Shown: positions 45,010-56,092, counted from the first letter of the stretch. The stretch is 64,000 bases of DNA from Brachypterus glaber (GCA_958510825.1 OY294050.1:10083340-10147339); one strand, 5' to 3'. The notes: generated from the letters alone by a model not told the origin. Numbers and translations are program-made.

Positions 45010-45472
45010 GTTTATTTGAATATCTGTGTGTGCAAAATATTATTATTTTGCGTGTGAAGTTCAAAATATGATAAACTCCTTTATTCAGCAATTTGCTTTT
45101 GTTGGAGACAATAGGACACCTAACGTTGTATTCACTATTGTTAAGGAAACAATTATACAAGAACACCAAAAATTTACCGCTCAAGAGCGTTGCAGAACTG
45201 GTAAATTGGAGGGTATAGGGGAAAAACAAACTAAGTCCACTTGGACTCGTTTTGGGAAAAACGCATTTTAAAGTTTTAACTTCAATAACTTCGTAAAGGT
45301 AAGTTTAAATAAAATCAACAAAGCTAAATAATATTGAAACGTAGAACGTAAATAAGTCGTTAAGATATATCATGCTATATTGGAAAATTCTATATGTAAT
45401 ACTTATTATATAACCATATTACATAAAATGATTACTTGATTGGCATGATGTGCCGTCATAATATGGCATATA
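45010..45472. other. No gene seen
   Basis: Unique-looking sequence with a moderate frame (45026-45271) lacking any motif or splice context. Confidence 0.4.
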
Positions 45473-45823
45473 AAAGCCTATCCAGAAGCTTGCATAAGAA
45501 GATAAAACATAAGAATGCGGTGACGTGATTGGCTTACAAGATAGATGGCGGCACATCAAGCCAATCACGGCACCGCATCGTTATGTATTACGTTCTTATG
45601 CGAGCCTGTGGATATGCCTTTACATATGCCTTATGCTCACTTATTTATGATTATGCGAGCATGTGGATGGCGCTTTAAGGCATATCCACAGGCTCGCATA
45701 AGAACGTAATACATAAGAATGCGATGTCGTGATTGGCTTGATCTACCACCATGTATTGTAAGCCAATCACGGCCCCGCATTCTTATGTTTTATGTTCTTA
45801 TACAAGCTTCTGGATAGGCTTTT
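45473..45823. mobile_element. Two 'ggctcgcataag' hairpin MITEs forming one larger palindrome
   Basis: 45473-45621 and 45677-45823 are each hairpins of the 36046 family ('agccaatcacgg' and 'gtgattggctt' around a short loop). The outermost ends 'aagcctatccagaagcttgc' and 'agcttctggataggctt' also pair with each other, and the 55-base spacer holds a partial third arm ('ttatgcgagcatgtggatgg'). Confidence 0.85.
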
Positions 45824-45888
45824 ATAATTCAGATTAACTAAGTACTTTTTTGTATATTTATTTTGAAATTTGTTTAAATTTTTAACAG

Positions 45889-46010
45889 AGTACAAAGAGC
45901 ACAATTTTCTTTGTGTTTTGTTCTTTTATACACTCTTATAAAATTACAATTACTTATTGGAGAGAAATGGCTTTGGATAACAAAGCACTGTTTTGTTTTG
46001 AAAACTTTTC
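45889..46010 (+). CDS. Weak candidate exon (122 nt)
   Basis: 'aaatttttaacag' precedes and 'ttttc|gtaagttt' follows. One frame is fully open for 40 codons (VQRAQFSLCFVLLYTLIKLQ onwards to KHCFVLKTF), with a hydrophobic centre. T-rich sequence makes such open frames common, and no partner exon was found, so this may be chance. Confidence 0.2.
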
Positions 46011-46083
46011 GTAAGTTTAATGAGATATTTTATCATTTTATAAGAAATACTGCTTCCAAACTACAAATGTTTTTATCCGAGTT

Positions 46084-47193
46084 TACAGGGTGTATTTGAA
46101 ATAGGGTCCGAAATTTTAAGGTGTGTTTCTTCATTTTAAAATATGACAAAAAGTTCCTATAATCATATGTTTAAAAATGCGTCGTATGGGAGCTGTGCCC
46201 CTTTGAAAGTGGCTAAAAAAATCGGGTTTTATCTAATACCTCAGGAACGCTTTGAGATACAGCAACGAGGTTTTGAATGTGAACTAATCTTTATAAGGCC
46301 CATCTTCGTATGTTATTTTCATTTACTTATTTTAAACAGAGGTGTGCAACACTTTTTTCTGTTTAACTTTTTTGTAATTTTATTTTTGGAATATGATTCC
46401 TCAGGTCAAAATACATAAAAAAAGTTATCTTGTAATACTGTAGTATTAACCGTTTTCGAGAAAAATTCATTTGAAGGTGAAATTTCACGGTTCGAGGACG
46501 AAAAATTAAATACCAAAATACTGAAAACCGAAATTTCAGTAATGCAGGGTAAATGTACATCAGAAACTAAGAAAAAACCTCCTATACAGGTACTTCCAAA
46601 AATGAATCCTAAGGGAACTATGGTCTCCTAAAAATGCACTATTTTTAAAGGGCTTTAAGAGCGATTTTTTGAACTACATGTATAGAACCTGTTTTTTTTT
46701 TAGTTTTTAATATTAAATATCCCCGCATCCTTGAAATTTTGGTTTTCAACATTTTAGTATCTAATTTTTCGTCCTCGAGCCGTGAAATATTACCTTCAAA
46801 TTAATTTTTCTCGAAAATGGATAATCCTACAGTATTACAGCAGGAGTACCTTTTTTTATGAGAAATCACATCACAAAAAAGTTACACAGAAAAAAGTTTG
46901 GAACAAAAAGCTGATGAGCCCCCCTCAGTTTGGTACACCCCTGCTTAAGATAAGTTCATGAAATAACATACGAAGATGGGCATTATTAAGATTAGTTCAC
47001 TTGCAAAACATAGTTCCTATATCACAAAGGGTTCCTGACTTATTAAATAAAAACCAATTTTTTAGCCACTTTCAAAGGGGCTTAGCTCCCTTACGACGCA
47101 TTTTGAGACGTTTATACGAACTTTTTGTCATCTTTTCTGATGTATAATCACCCCTTAAAATTTTGGACCCTATTTCAAATACACTTTTTGTAT
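46084..47193. mobile_element. 'acagggtgt' foldback element, complete
   Basis: The left 'tacagggtgtatttgaaata' mirrors the right 'tatttcaaatacactttttg'. The arms carry 'gggagctgtgccc' and its inverse 'gggcttagctccc', and 'gtgaaatttcacggttcgag' and its inverse. About 1.1 kb, arms near 500 bp, loop near 46600-46700. No transposase frame. Confidence 0.85.
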
Positions 47194-47963
47194 AATAAAA
47201 CTGGACAAAAAGTTTAATTTTTCGTTACAGGCGGAAAAGTAAAACAGTCCACGTTGGCTGACTGATATTGAAACTACTGACATTTAAACTTAAAAATATT
47301 TTCATTTGTTTTACTTTATAGTACAAATAAATATTAGGATTATTACAAGCGAATGAAAAAAGCGTATTGTACAAGGACAAAAACTGGTTTAAATGCGATT
47401 ACGATTGCCAACCTCGATTTCCAAGCTTGCCTGGCAATCTCCGTAATCGACCTAAAAACAGTATTTTTTATCCCTAACCTACTTGTACCGTAAATAACTT
47501 TTATTACGTATTTTTGCACACAAGGGACAATAATTACCATTTATATTATATACCTTGTAAGTAAACTAGATTTACATGTATTAACATATCATAAATGAAT
47601 GCTAATTTATTTTTTTGTCAATATATTTTTTATATAAATAATAAAAGTATTTAAAATTTTACCCTCGATTATGTTATAATTTACCATTTTTTTTTACTCT
47701 ATAGTATATCTACAGGGTTAAGGACCAATGAAAATATCACAAGTTTTGTACCATTTTATTACCTACTTTTCTTTTAATTATAAAAATTCAATATATTTTT
47801 TACTACTACCACGCTTATCAAGTTCTACTTTATTAAGTAAAAGAAAAAATTAGAATTAAGACGAGAATCATATTTCAGTTGCCATTTCTTAAGAAGATCT
47901 TAAAGTAGAAAGCTTTATAATAAAAATTTGCATAACGTCTCAGCTAATTTTCATCATCCAATC
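47194..47963. other. No gene seen
   Basis: An imperfect hairpin 'cgattacgattgccaa' with 'ggcaatctccgtaatcg' at about 47396-47453 opens a 65-aa frame of no meaning. The rest is AT-rich. Confidence 0.5.
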
Positions 47964-48563
47964 TTAACCCTCCAATACCCGCACGCATCTGACAGATGCA
48001 GGCGTTACAATTTTTAAGGTTGAGGGCTAACGTTAATAAATAATCTTTGGCCGTTTCTAGAGTGCCTTTTTGCAGGTGTTTACTATACAATGCCCGAAAA
48101 TTAAGTCAGTTAAACTGTTATATTAGTCCTTTGTATCTATAAAACTCATATATATTCTTAAATTATGCAACAACAATGTGTCAAAATTATTCTTAACCAA
48201 TTAACTAAATAATATTTTTTTATTTAAAATGTAAAAATTGATTGTTGTTTATGTTTATGTTTACAAAAAAAATTGCTGTTAAGTATTTTCTTCTAGTTTA
48301 GAAATTTTTTTTGTTCAGAACTTTTATTTCGTTTTTTATATTATTATAACAATAAATTATTTTTAATTAATATAAAGTTTTTCCTTGGTAATAAACAATA
48401 TAAAAAATGTTAAAAAATAATAGTTTTATTATTTTTTAAAATTATATATTTTTTATCCTTATTTTATACGGAATATTAAAAAAAAATTTTTTTTTGCTTA
48501 ATGCATCTGAGAGGCTTAGTGCGAGTACTAACGTAGGGAAATAGTCAGGTACTGGAGGGTTAA
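47964..48563. mobile_element. piggyBac-type TTAA MITE, copy 2
   Basis: TTAA at 47964 and 48560 flank 'ccctccaatacc' and 'ggtactggaggg'. 'gcatctgacagatgc' lies near the left end and 'atgcatctgagaggc' near the right. 600 bp, AT-rich interior, no transposase. The termini differ from the 24694 element, so it is a second family. Confidence 0.8.
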
Positions 48564-48574
48564 GTCATAAAGAA

Positions 48575-48781
48575 ACACTGTATATTCAGTTATAAATGGA
48601 TAGGAAATCTGACGTTATTATCCTATACAAGTGTACTTTAATTTTTGCTAAAAAACGTAATATTTCATGTCCGTCCTTAAATATTAAAGTACGTACCTTT
48701 AGAACTATAGTGTTTTTAACAAAAATTAAAGTACATTTGTTTTGGATCATAACTTTTTATCCATTTGTAACTAAATATTCG
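48575..48781. mobile_element. 'cactgta..attcagttat' MITE, copy 3
   Basis: 'attcagttataaatggatag' mirrored by 'tatccatttgtaactaaata', with 'tcatgtccgtccttaaatat' inside as in the other copies. Confidence 0.75.
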
Positions 48782-48810
48782 CATGCGCGCATTGAAAAAT
48801 ATTATGTTAA

Positions 48811-49033
48811 ATCAAGAATGTGTGATTTGTATATAAAGAAGAGAATATATTCTTTTTTTTAAGAAAATATATTTTTCTTTTAAGCATATTCTTTCATATT
48901 TAAGAATATATTCTTCTTCCAAGCATACTATATTCTTATCCTTTCATATTTAAAGCAAAATGTTGCTTTAAAGTAGAATATATTCTCTTCGTTATATTTA
49001 AATCACACTTTCTTGATTTAAGATAAAAATTTT
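48811..49033. repeat. AT-rich hairpin with 'gaatatattc' palindromes
   Basis: 'ttaaatcaagaatgtgtgat' is mirrored by 'aatcacactttcttgattta', and 'gagaatatattc' recurs in both orientations. Probably a small foldback element. Confidence 0.6.
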
Positions 49034-49382
49034 CTGTGTGTAAGAGTATGATAATATAGAAGTTCCTAATATACTAAATTTCATTTTTATAGAGACTGAC
49101 ATTTTGATATTTTTCAGTTGACTGAACGTTGTAATGTTTTCCTAAAAGAAACGTGGAGGGTCATAGCTGATTAGGCTGATTATATTGCAAAACACGGCAG
49201 TGTATCGTAAGTAACGCCATAAAGCAGCGAGTAAAATTAAATGTACAAAGAAAAGAAAGCATCAAAATTTAATTATAAAGATTTTAAAAAATAAATGGTT
49301 TTAAAAATAAGACCCGAGTAAATATCTTGAAGTATACTTAAATTTCGACAACATCATCGTTCCTATGTTTCCTTAAGCCTGC

Positions 49383-50358
49383 TGCCTCAGGAAGCGGCAA
49401 GATGTGAAGAGGTTCTAGGAAGCAACGGATCAGATGTATACATCTGCTCCGGCAGCCAAGCAGCCATCAAGGCTCTCAGTGCACCCGGCACAAGATCCAG
49501 TCTAGTGCAAGAACGCATAGAAGCCCTGGAGGAGCTAGCGAGGAACAAAAGAGTCCACCTTGTATGGGTCCCTGGACACAGCGGGATACCAGGCAACGAG
49601 AAGGCAGACCAACTTGCCAGGCTCGGAGCCGAGACTCCGTGCATTGGATCCGAACCCTTGTTATTACAAGGAAACAAGTCACATCAGCCCTCAACACGTG
49701 GGCTGGAGAAAAACTAAGAGAAAGCTGGTCAACGGTCATGAACTGCAGGCAGACAAAGGACTTTCTTTCCGGTCCAAGCAAGTCGAAAACCGTGTGGCTA
49801 CTAGGAAGAAGCCGAGCCACGATCAGCCAACTCACAGGGATCCTCACGAGGGATCCTCACGGGTCACTGTGGACTAGGAAGGTACCTGTACAAGATGAAG
49901 GTCGGTAACGACCCCGTATGTTCGGGTTTGCAGAATAGACGAAGAATCGCCCTTCCATTTTCCAGGACAATGCAATCGGTTCGGCAGAATACGTCAGGAG
50001 ATCTTCGGAGTGGCAACGCTCCGAAGAGAGGAGTTGCGTACCCTTGCCTGGACAGATATCGCGACCTTTCTAAGGAGGTCCGGCAGGTTTAGGCAGGGAG
50101 TAGGGTAGATATGTGGCTGGGACTTTTTCTCGGGGCTGGCAAAAAGGGCCATAATGGCCTAGTTGCCTGGCTTGTAGCCTTCTCACCCTTACTACTACTA
50201 ATCCTGCTGCCTCCTTACATCCCTCCAAATCACCCAATCCAAATTTTTTATTTAAAACTTGTATGGTTAACATTTTGTCTCGTCTTGCGAGAGTCTTGCC
50301 TTTCAAGACTTTCGATATTCTGCAGGATTAATTATAATAATAATAATAATAATAAAAG
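49383..50358 (+). pseudogene. 5'-truncated I-clade LINE: RNase H and C-terminal knuckle
   Basis: The reading frame begins inside RNase H (GSDVYICSGSQAAIKAL, then VHLVWVPGHSGIPGNEKAD). The conserved SDSQ aspartate is a glycine here, while the last GNEKAD aspartate is kept. After a frameshift near 49665 come TSALNTWAGEKL and WLLGRSRATISQLTGILT. A duplicated 'gggatcctcac' (49840-49860) breaks the GILTGHC motif, and one more shift is needed to read RVCRIDEESPFHFPGQCNRF (zinc-knuckle-like) and the stop near 50105. The 3' UTR ends in (TAA)n at 50335-50356. RNase H plus a TAA tail is typical of I-type LINEs; upstream endonuclease and RT are absent. G+C is far above its surroundings, suggesting a fairly young insertion. 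Confidence 0.85.
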
Positions 50359-50531
50359 GTAATCATAATAAATTTCCATTTATTTCCAGAAAAATCAAAT
50401 TTTACATACCTGGGCATCCAAAACAGACATTAGGGAAATGTCAGATAAAAAATAAATAATTTAAATAATAATAAAAGAGTGTAGAATTTTGTATTTTGGT
50501 ATGATAAGTAAGATAAAGATCAGCCAAGCGC

Positions 50532-50561
50532 TTTCGCTTCTGCCTTGCGAAGAATCATCAG
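50532..50561 (-). ncRNA. Hammerhead-like motif, degenerate
   Basis: On the - strand CTGATGA (50561-50555), TTCT/AGAA stem with a 9-base loop, GC, then GAAA (50535-50532) and GCGCTTGGC. The core bases before and after stem II are present, but a UH cleavage site is not, like the motif at 39110-39575 that also ends TTGGC. Confidence 0.4.
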
Positions 50562-51414
50562 GGCGGGCTTTGTCAGGGACAGACTGTTTACACGTTAATT
50601 TTACGAATATTTAAACTGTTAACACGATAAATTTTACAGAACATTTGAACATATAGACATATAAAATTGTATAAAGACAGTTATATTTAAAATCATAAGT
50701 AGGGTTCTACCTACTTATGATTTTAAATAAATAAATAAGAAGTCTAAAAAATAAAAAAATATGTATCTAAAAATTAAAATAATGTTTGTAAAACAAATTG
50801 CATTATTTATTCAAAATAAAAGTGATATTTTGTAGATTGTCTGTACAATACTGCTCCCTGTAGAAAACAATATTTCGACGTTTGTTAGAGTAACTCGGTA
50901 ACTTGATTAGTTCGTACGTTTTGTGTCGAAGAAAAGCGTGGACTGAAAGAAAATTTAGTTTTTCATTGATCGACAATATGAGTTAAAGGAAATCGTATTA
51001 AGTTTCTGATGCACACATACACACACACAAATAAAAAATAAATTAGATGCCTTGCCAGCAAATAAACTTATGCGTGGAGAAACTTGATAAGCATATTCCT
51101 TATTCTTATTAAACACCCCGCAGCTTTACATCAGAAGGAGTATTATTTTTTTTTGTAAAAAGCTAAGCAACTTTTAAAAATGTCAATCCTTTTGCTTGTT
51201 CGTCTGTGCGTCTGACGGTATGTCACGTTTTCTTGTCATCACGAAAAAATAATCCGATCGACTTCAAATTTTCAGGAAAAATCAATCTTGGTAAGGACAT
51301 AAAACCGATTGAAAAAGAATCCTCGAAAAATAATAAAGTTATAAAGGGCCTAATATTAAAAAAAAAAAAACAAAAATAGTGGCAGATTTAATCAATATTT
51401 TTTTCAGAAAAATA
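50562..51414. other. No gene seen
   Basis: A small hairpin 'tttaaaatcataagtaggg' with 'cctacttatgattttaaa' at about 50685-50727. 51180-51360 ('cgtctgtgcgtctgacgg', 'gatcgacttcaaattttcag') looks like the 3' part of an unidentified repeat. Confidence 0.5.
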
Positions 51415-52367
51415 ATACTTTTATTAAAAAGAACAATCGTACGGAATTTGAAAAAAAAAAAACGCCCACCAAAACAAAAACATATACACTATACAAAATT
51501 TCGTTATATTTTTAATACTGAATGTTATTTGTTAATATATATTTTTTATTTATATCGCCACCATTGGTATTTAATACTTTACTTGTGGTATTAAATAGTG
51601 CAATGTGTGTATTATATACAAAATGTTGTCATACTAACATAGACACCGTGCTGGTATATTTGGATCCCCACGCGTGTGTGTATTAATACTGTAACATTTG
51701 GGAAATTATATCAAGGTTATAGTTTGGTATACTTTAAGGTCTAATTATTGTGTTAGTTTAAAGTATGTTACATTATTTAGTAAAATAACAATTGGTAAAT
51801 AATACCAAAATTTTGATTAATAATACAGAGAAAAGTAAAAAAAGGATCGATTATTTTTTCAGTGTGTAATTGTGTGTGGTTGAAATCTTTATATTATTAC
51901 TAATCAATTTTGGTATTATTTACCGATTGTTAATTTTTCCGAATACTTTAACATACTTTAACATACTTTAACCTACTTTAACATACTTTAAACTAGATCA
52001 GTAATACAACAACCACAAATCAAAGTATACCATACTATAAGTGTGATATGATTTACCAAATGTTACAGTAATTTTTACTATAACATTCTAGTATTAATAA
52101 ACACATGTTGAGTGGAGATTCAAATGTACCAGCACGGTCTATATGTTAGTATGACAAAATTTTGTATACAATACACACATTGCAGTATTGAATATCACAA
52201 GTAAAGTAATAATACCAATGCTGGCGATATAAATCAAAAATATGTATTAACAAATAACATTCAGTATTAAAAATCCAACGAAATTTTCTGAGTGTAACTT
52301 AATATACTTTTATTAAAAAGATCAATCGTACGGAATTTGATAAAAACACCCCCATAAACAAAAACTT
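51415..52367. mobile_element. 814-bp palindrome between 65-bp direct repeats
   Basis: The arms (51485 onwards and back from 52298) pair over about 400 bp: 'tttttaatactgaatgttat' with 'ataacattcagtattaaaaa', 'tgtcatactaacatagacac' with its inverse. The direct repeats at 51415-51481 and 52303-52367 share 'acttttattaaaaaga' and 'caatcgtacggaatttga'. Five 11-bp 'aacatacttta' units are at about 51946-51998 in the right arm only. Confidence 0.85.
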
Positions 52368-52683
52368 TATTATTAGTAATGTTTAAAAGCAGCTGGAGGC
52401 AGCCTGGGAATGAACTCCAAATGTGACTCACTCAACCCCCAACCTCAGAGGTTTGTAGATAAACTTAATTTCAAAGTGAGTCAAAGTTGTTAAAAGAAAG
52501 AATGATCATAGTTGAATGACAATTTATTTGTCTAGAATTTGGTTTGTATACAATTTTGATTTTTTTTTCTGAATTGTTTTATTAATCTGCACGATATAGC
52601 ATTGACTATGTTTTATATTTTAATATGTTCCTTATAATGAAATTCTTCTTTTAATACAAAAATGTATATTTTAAATAATGCCT

Positions 52684-52870
52684 GTTCAGGTTTTCTGAAG
52701 GGGAGGCAAATAGGCACGGAAATGCTCTGTTCAGGTTTTCTGAACATATTGCCGGGAGCGAAATTTTCAAGATGTGGTGTTGTGGTGATCAGCACAATAC
52801 TGTGGGACTGCCCCTCGTGGAATGGCGGCTGTATAGTTGGTTTGGTTTTTTCTGTTCAGGTTTTCTGAAC
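52684..52870. repeat. Three copies of the hairpin GTTCAG-GTTTT-CTGAAC
   Basis: Copies at 52684-52700 (last base changed), 52729-52745 and 52854-52870 in a locally GC-rich block. The complementary strand reads FRKPEQ twice in one frame as a consequence. No other element signature was found; 52368-52683 is plain. Confidence 0.7.
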
Positions 52871-53341
52871 AGTAATTTGGTTGTGTTCAATTATTTAATT
52901 AAAAAGGAGGAAAAACCGTCTCATTCGATATTTATTTTCGGATATATTTTTTCAAACATGATTCTTCCTAGACAAGGCTATTTTATTTTTAAACACAAAG
53001 GTTATATTTTAAATGTAAATTTATGTGTATTCGAGGTATAATAAGAGACTGAAATATTTAGAATATTATTGCATTTATGTAGTGTTATGTGAAACCCAGA
53101 AATATAGCATCATTTATGTAAGTCAACTCTATTATTCATAACCTATTTATGTTTTACTTCAATTAATTTTACTTTGTGCATTATAATGCAAATAATTCAC
53201 ATGTGCATGTACCATCGTTTTCATAATAAACGCTTACACCTAAAAATGTTACAGATTATATTGAACTTTATCAAGGTCTCTTTGACATTTATTTGTCAAA
53301 TATTATTATGACATTACTTGTCAAAATAATTCACATTAGTT

Positions 53342-53729
53342 ATGCCGCAGCTTACAAATTATCAAAAATGTATTATAACAGCAAGAATAAATGACGGGAT
53401 AAGTGTACGTGAAATAGCCACTGAATTAAATGTTGCAAACAGTACTATAATGCGAGCAAAGAAAAAACTTGAGGAAACTGGACAGATTAGCAGAAAGCGG
53501 GGTTCTGTTCGAAGTAGAATGAGTAGTGCAGAAGAAGATATGCAATTAATAAATTATCTGCGGGAAAACCCTTTCCATACCGGAGTCAGAGCGAGGGAAG
53601 AAACTAACTTTCCTGGGTCATAATGCTGAAGAATTACGACAGGCCATCATTGAGGCTTGGCACGCAAAAATTACACCAAATTACACAAACCAACTGTTAG
53701 AATTACAAAGAAGATTTTTTTATTTTTGA
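53342..53729 (+). pseudogene. Tc1-like transposase, internally deleted
   Basis: An ATG at 53342 opens the N-terminal helix-turn-helix: TNYQKCIITARINDGISVRE, then IATELNVANSTIMRAKKKL, a charged linker RKRGSVRSRMSS and LINYLRENPFHTGVRARE up to NFPGS. There the frame jumps, and GHNAEELRQAIIEAWHAKI with TPNYTNQLLELQRRF, the usual C-terminal end of Tc1 transposases, follows in another frame to a stop at 53727. The whole DDE catalytic region is missing between about 53615 and 53625. The N-terminal frame is intact, so a short DNA-binding peptide of 93 residues could still be made. TIRs were not identified with confidence. Confidence 0.85.
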
Positions 53730-53741
53730 TATCTTAAAATA

Positions 53742-53893
53742 AGTCACTCTTGATGATGTTTTTTTTCTTTATATTTTTGAAGACACTATTTTGAAGAAAA
53801 AACATTATCCCATGAACCGTAAGAGTTGTACAAAAAGCGCTTAGTGTTTTGGGAGTTTAAAATCAAGCATGGCAAGTTATAAAGAGTGACTTT
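53742..53893. repeat. Inverted pair 'aagtcactctt'
   Basis: 'ataagtcactctt' and 'aagagtgacttttt' face each other 140 bases apart, perhaps remains of the Tc1-like element end or a small MITE. 53894-54233 is AT-rich, no gene. Confidence 0.4.
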
Positions 53894-54233
53894 TTTTGAG
53901 ATCAAATCAAAAATAAAAAATAAATTCCTCTTTGTAACTCTATCTGGAGAGATACTGTATAAATATCATTTATAATAAAATTTGTTAACCTTTTTGCTTA
54001 TAAGCATATATGCTTAAAGACAGTTATAGGACTTGCACTATATAATATAGACTGTACTTTAACCTTACTTAATTATTACGGAAAATGTCAGTGTCAATCT
54101 TAGTAAAGTACATATACCACAACTAAAAATTTAAAATGTTGGGTTACCTCAGGGTTCTGTGATGTGAGCGTTTTCTATGAAAATGATGGTATGAATGCGT
54201 TTAAATTTTACATTACATTTACATTAACCTCGT

Positions 54234-54482
54234 ACTATTCCACTTAATTAAGCATCCCCTAAGTCCAGGACTTGTGTGAGCTATTAGTAGAGGGAACCAC
54301 TGGCTTTAATTGACTTTCGAACCAATTTATAGGGAGTGTCCGCTTCACTTACGCCTTCGCCATATTTCAATTATTAATTAACTGAAAAAGGCAAATCGGC
54401 GCCGGTGAGAATTAAACTCACGCTATTTTGGGTAGTAAACTCGTCAAGTACGACGCGGTAGTCCACTACACCAATCCTCCCA
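54234..54482 (-). mobile_element. tRNA-derived SINE, family A, third copy
   Basis: Reverse orientation, near full length: 'ttaacctcgtactattccac' at the tail end, 'gcatcccctaagtccaggac', and the tRNA-like head with B-box 'gtgagtttaattctcac' and A-box region 'gtagtggactaccgcg'. The B-box has lost its CG. Confidence 0.85.
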
Positions 54483-55063
54483 TTATATTTTAATATATAA
54501 AATAATTTATAATATATTAATTTAAGTTCTACATTTTATACTGTAAAAAAATGGGAGTAAAATTAATATTATATTTAAGAATAAAAATGAGTTTTATCAA
54601 TTTTGATTTTGGAAACAAATGAAAATAAAAACACCAATATTCTACAAAATTGCTTAAAAAATAAATTCTTTCGATATCCGTAATAAAAATTAAGCATACA
54701 CTAAAAAAAATATAAAAATAAATGAAATCAATTTTCTTAAAAAGCGCCCCAAGCATTTTTTTATTTTGCTTCTAAAATAGTCAGGGATGTCCCCAAATCA
54801 ATTACTAAAAAAAACTAAGAGTGATTACATTCCTGATTAAAGTTAGTTCAAGCTCGCCGTGAGTTCGCTGCGTGTAATTAATTATACACATCGTTCTGGT
54901 ATTTATTTGCAAATGACACATTAATTATATTGTAACAACCACACATCGAAATAGCTTTGATGTTTAATTTTGCGACATTTAATTAGGTTAGGTTAGGATT
55001 ACCTGCAAATTAATTATACTCATCGCAGTTTCACAGCAGATGAATAATATACGTTTTTCTTTT
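54483..55063. other. No gene seen
   Basis: AT-rich; 'gatgtgtataattaatta' type dyads near 54870-54900 and 'ttaggttaggttagga' near 54985. Confidence 0.5.
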
Positions 55064-55497
55064 TTGGGTTGGCAACAGACCTGGCCTATCGCTTGACGTT
55101 TTCCGTGCAAATGTCAATGGCGCTTTAAAGTTGAATTTTCTACAAAATTTTGTGTTTAGGTTATTTTTACCATGTTAAAATTATGGCTTGGTTAATTGCA
55201 GTAAAAAAGAGAAGAGATGACTATAAAATATATCAAATAATCATTTGTTCTTAGAATTTTAAACATGGTGTAAACTGTAATGCCAATCCAAAACAAAAAC
55301 CCCTAAATCAGTCATCAATTTAACTGAAGTTTTTTTTAAATTTTAGAGCAAAATAGAAAAAAATGTATAAAGCACTCGTTTCAAAACATGTTTTTAGCGC
55401 ACTAGTACTTTAGAAAACTCGCCGCAAGCGGCTCGTTTTCTAAACTTGTACTCGTGCGATAAAAACGTATGTTATGAAACTAGTACTTTAATATACT
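55064..55497 (+). repeat. 434-bp repeat with central hairpin, copy 2
   Basis: Same length and order as 23901-24334, differing at scattered bases ('tcaaaacatgtttttagc' for 'tcataacacgtttttagc'). The near identity suggests recent activity of the family. Confidence 0.85.
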
Positions 55498-56001
55498 ATT
55501 TTATTCGATTGGTTCTTAAAGCATCACTTTTTGTTCATGTTTTGCGAGCGAAAAGTTGGACTTTGTGGCCCTAGGACCAAAAAGTTTTTTGGACCGCTAA
55601 CTAAAACTTGATATTTTAAAGCTTTTTTAAATAAGATACTTTACCTTTATAAAGGTAAATAAGCATACAGTATACTGTATAAAGAAATATCACCTTTTGG
55701 TCACTTTTGGTCTTTTTGATAATTATTTCATATAAATAAAAATTTCTTCTATAACATTACCTTAAAACATATGGTTAACCGCTTAATCACTAAAATAAAT
55801 CACAAACACAAAATTAAACCGCACTCAAAAGAAACGATTCAATGGTTTTTTTAGCGATTTGATTGGATATCAATTTGTCATGGATAACTAGATAGGTTAT
55901 AAGACAGTAAAAGGAAATATTTTTTTGCAATTTAAAATTAAATAAATTTTAATCATTTATTATAATTAGTAACAATCGAATAAAAAATATTGTATAATAC
56001 A
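55498..56001. other. No gene seen
   Basis: AT-rich with 'ggaccgctaac' near 55592 recalling the 'cagtgcggtcc' family end. Nothing else. Confidence 0.4.
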
Positions 56002-56092
56002 CAGGCGAAAAGTAGATTTATTACCCTCGGGCCGACCCTCGGCGTCTAAAAATCTACTCAATCGAAAAATTTAACTTTTTGTATTATAATTG
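56002..56092. repeat. 'gcgaaaagt..aactttt' hairpin repeat
   Basis: 'aggcgaaaagtagattt' is mirrored imperfectly by 'aatctactcaatcgaaaaat', with 'cctcgggccgaccctcgg' in the loop. Inverse match to 35961-36010. 56093-56938 has no recognised feature. Confidence 0.6.

Noticed and set aside
44522..45229. 235-aa and 174-aa frames over the 9-bp repeat
   Set aside because: They are simple translations of a minisatellite whose period is a multiple of three; no start context or other domain.
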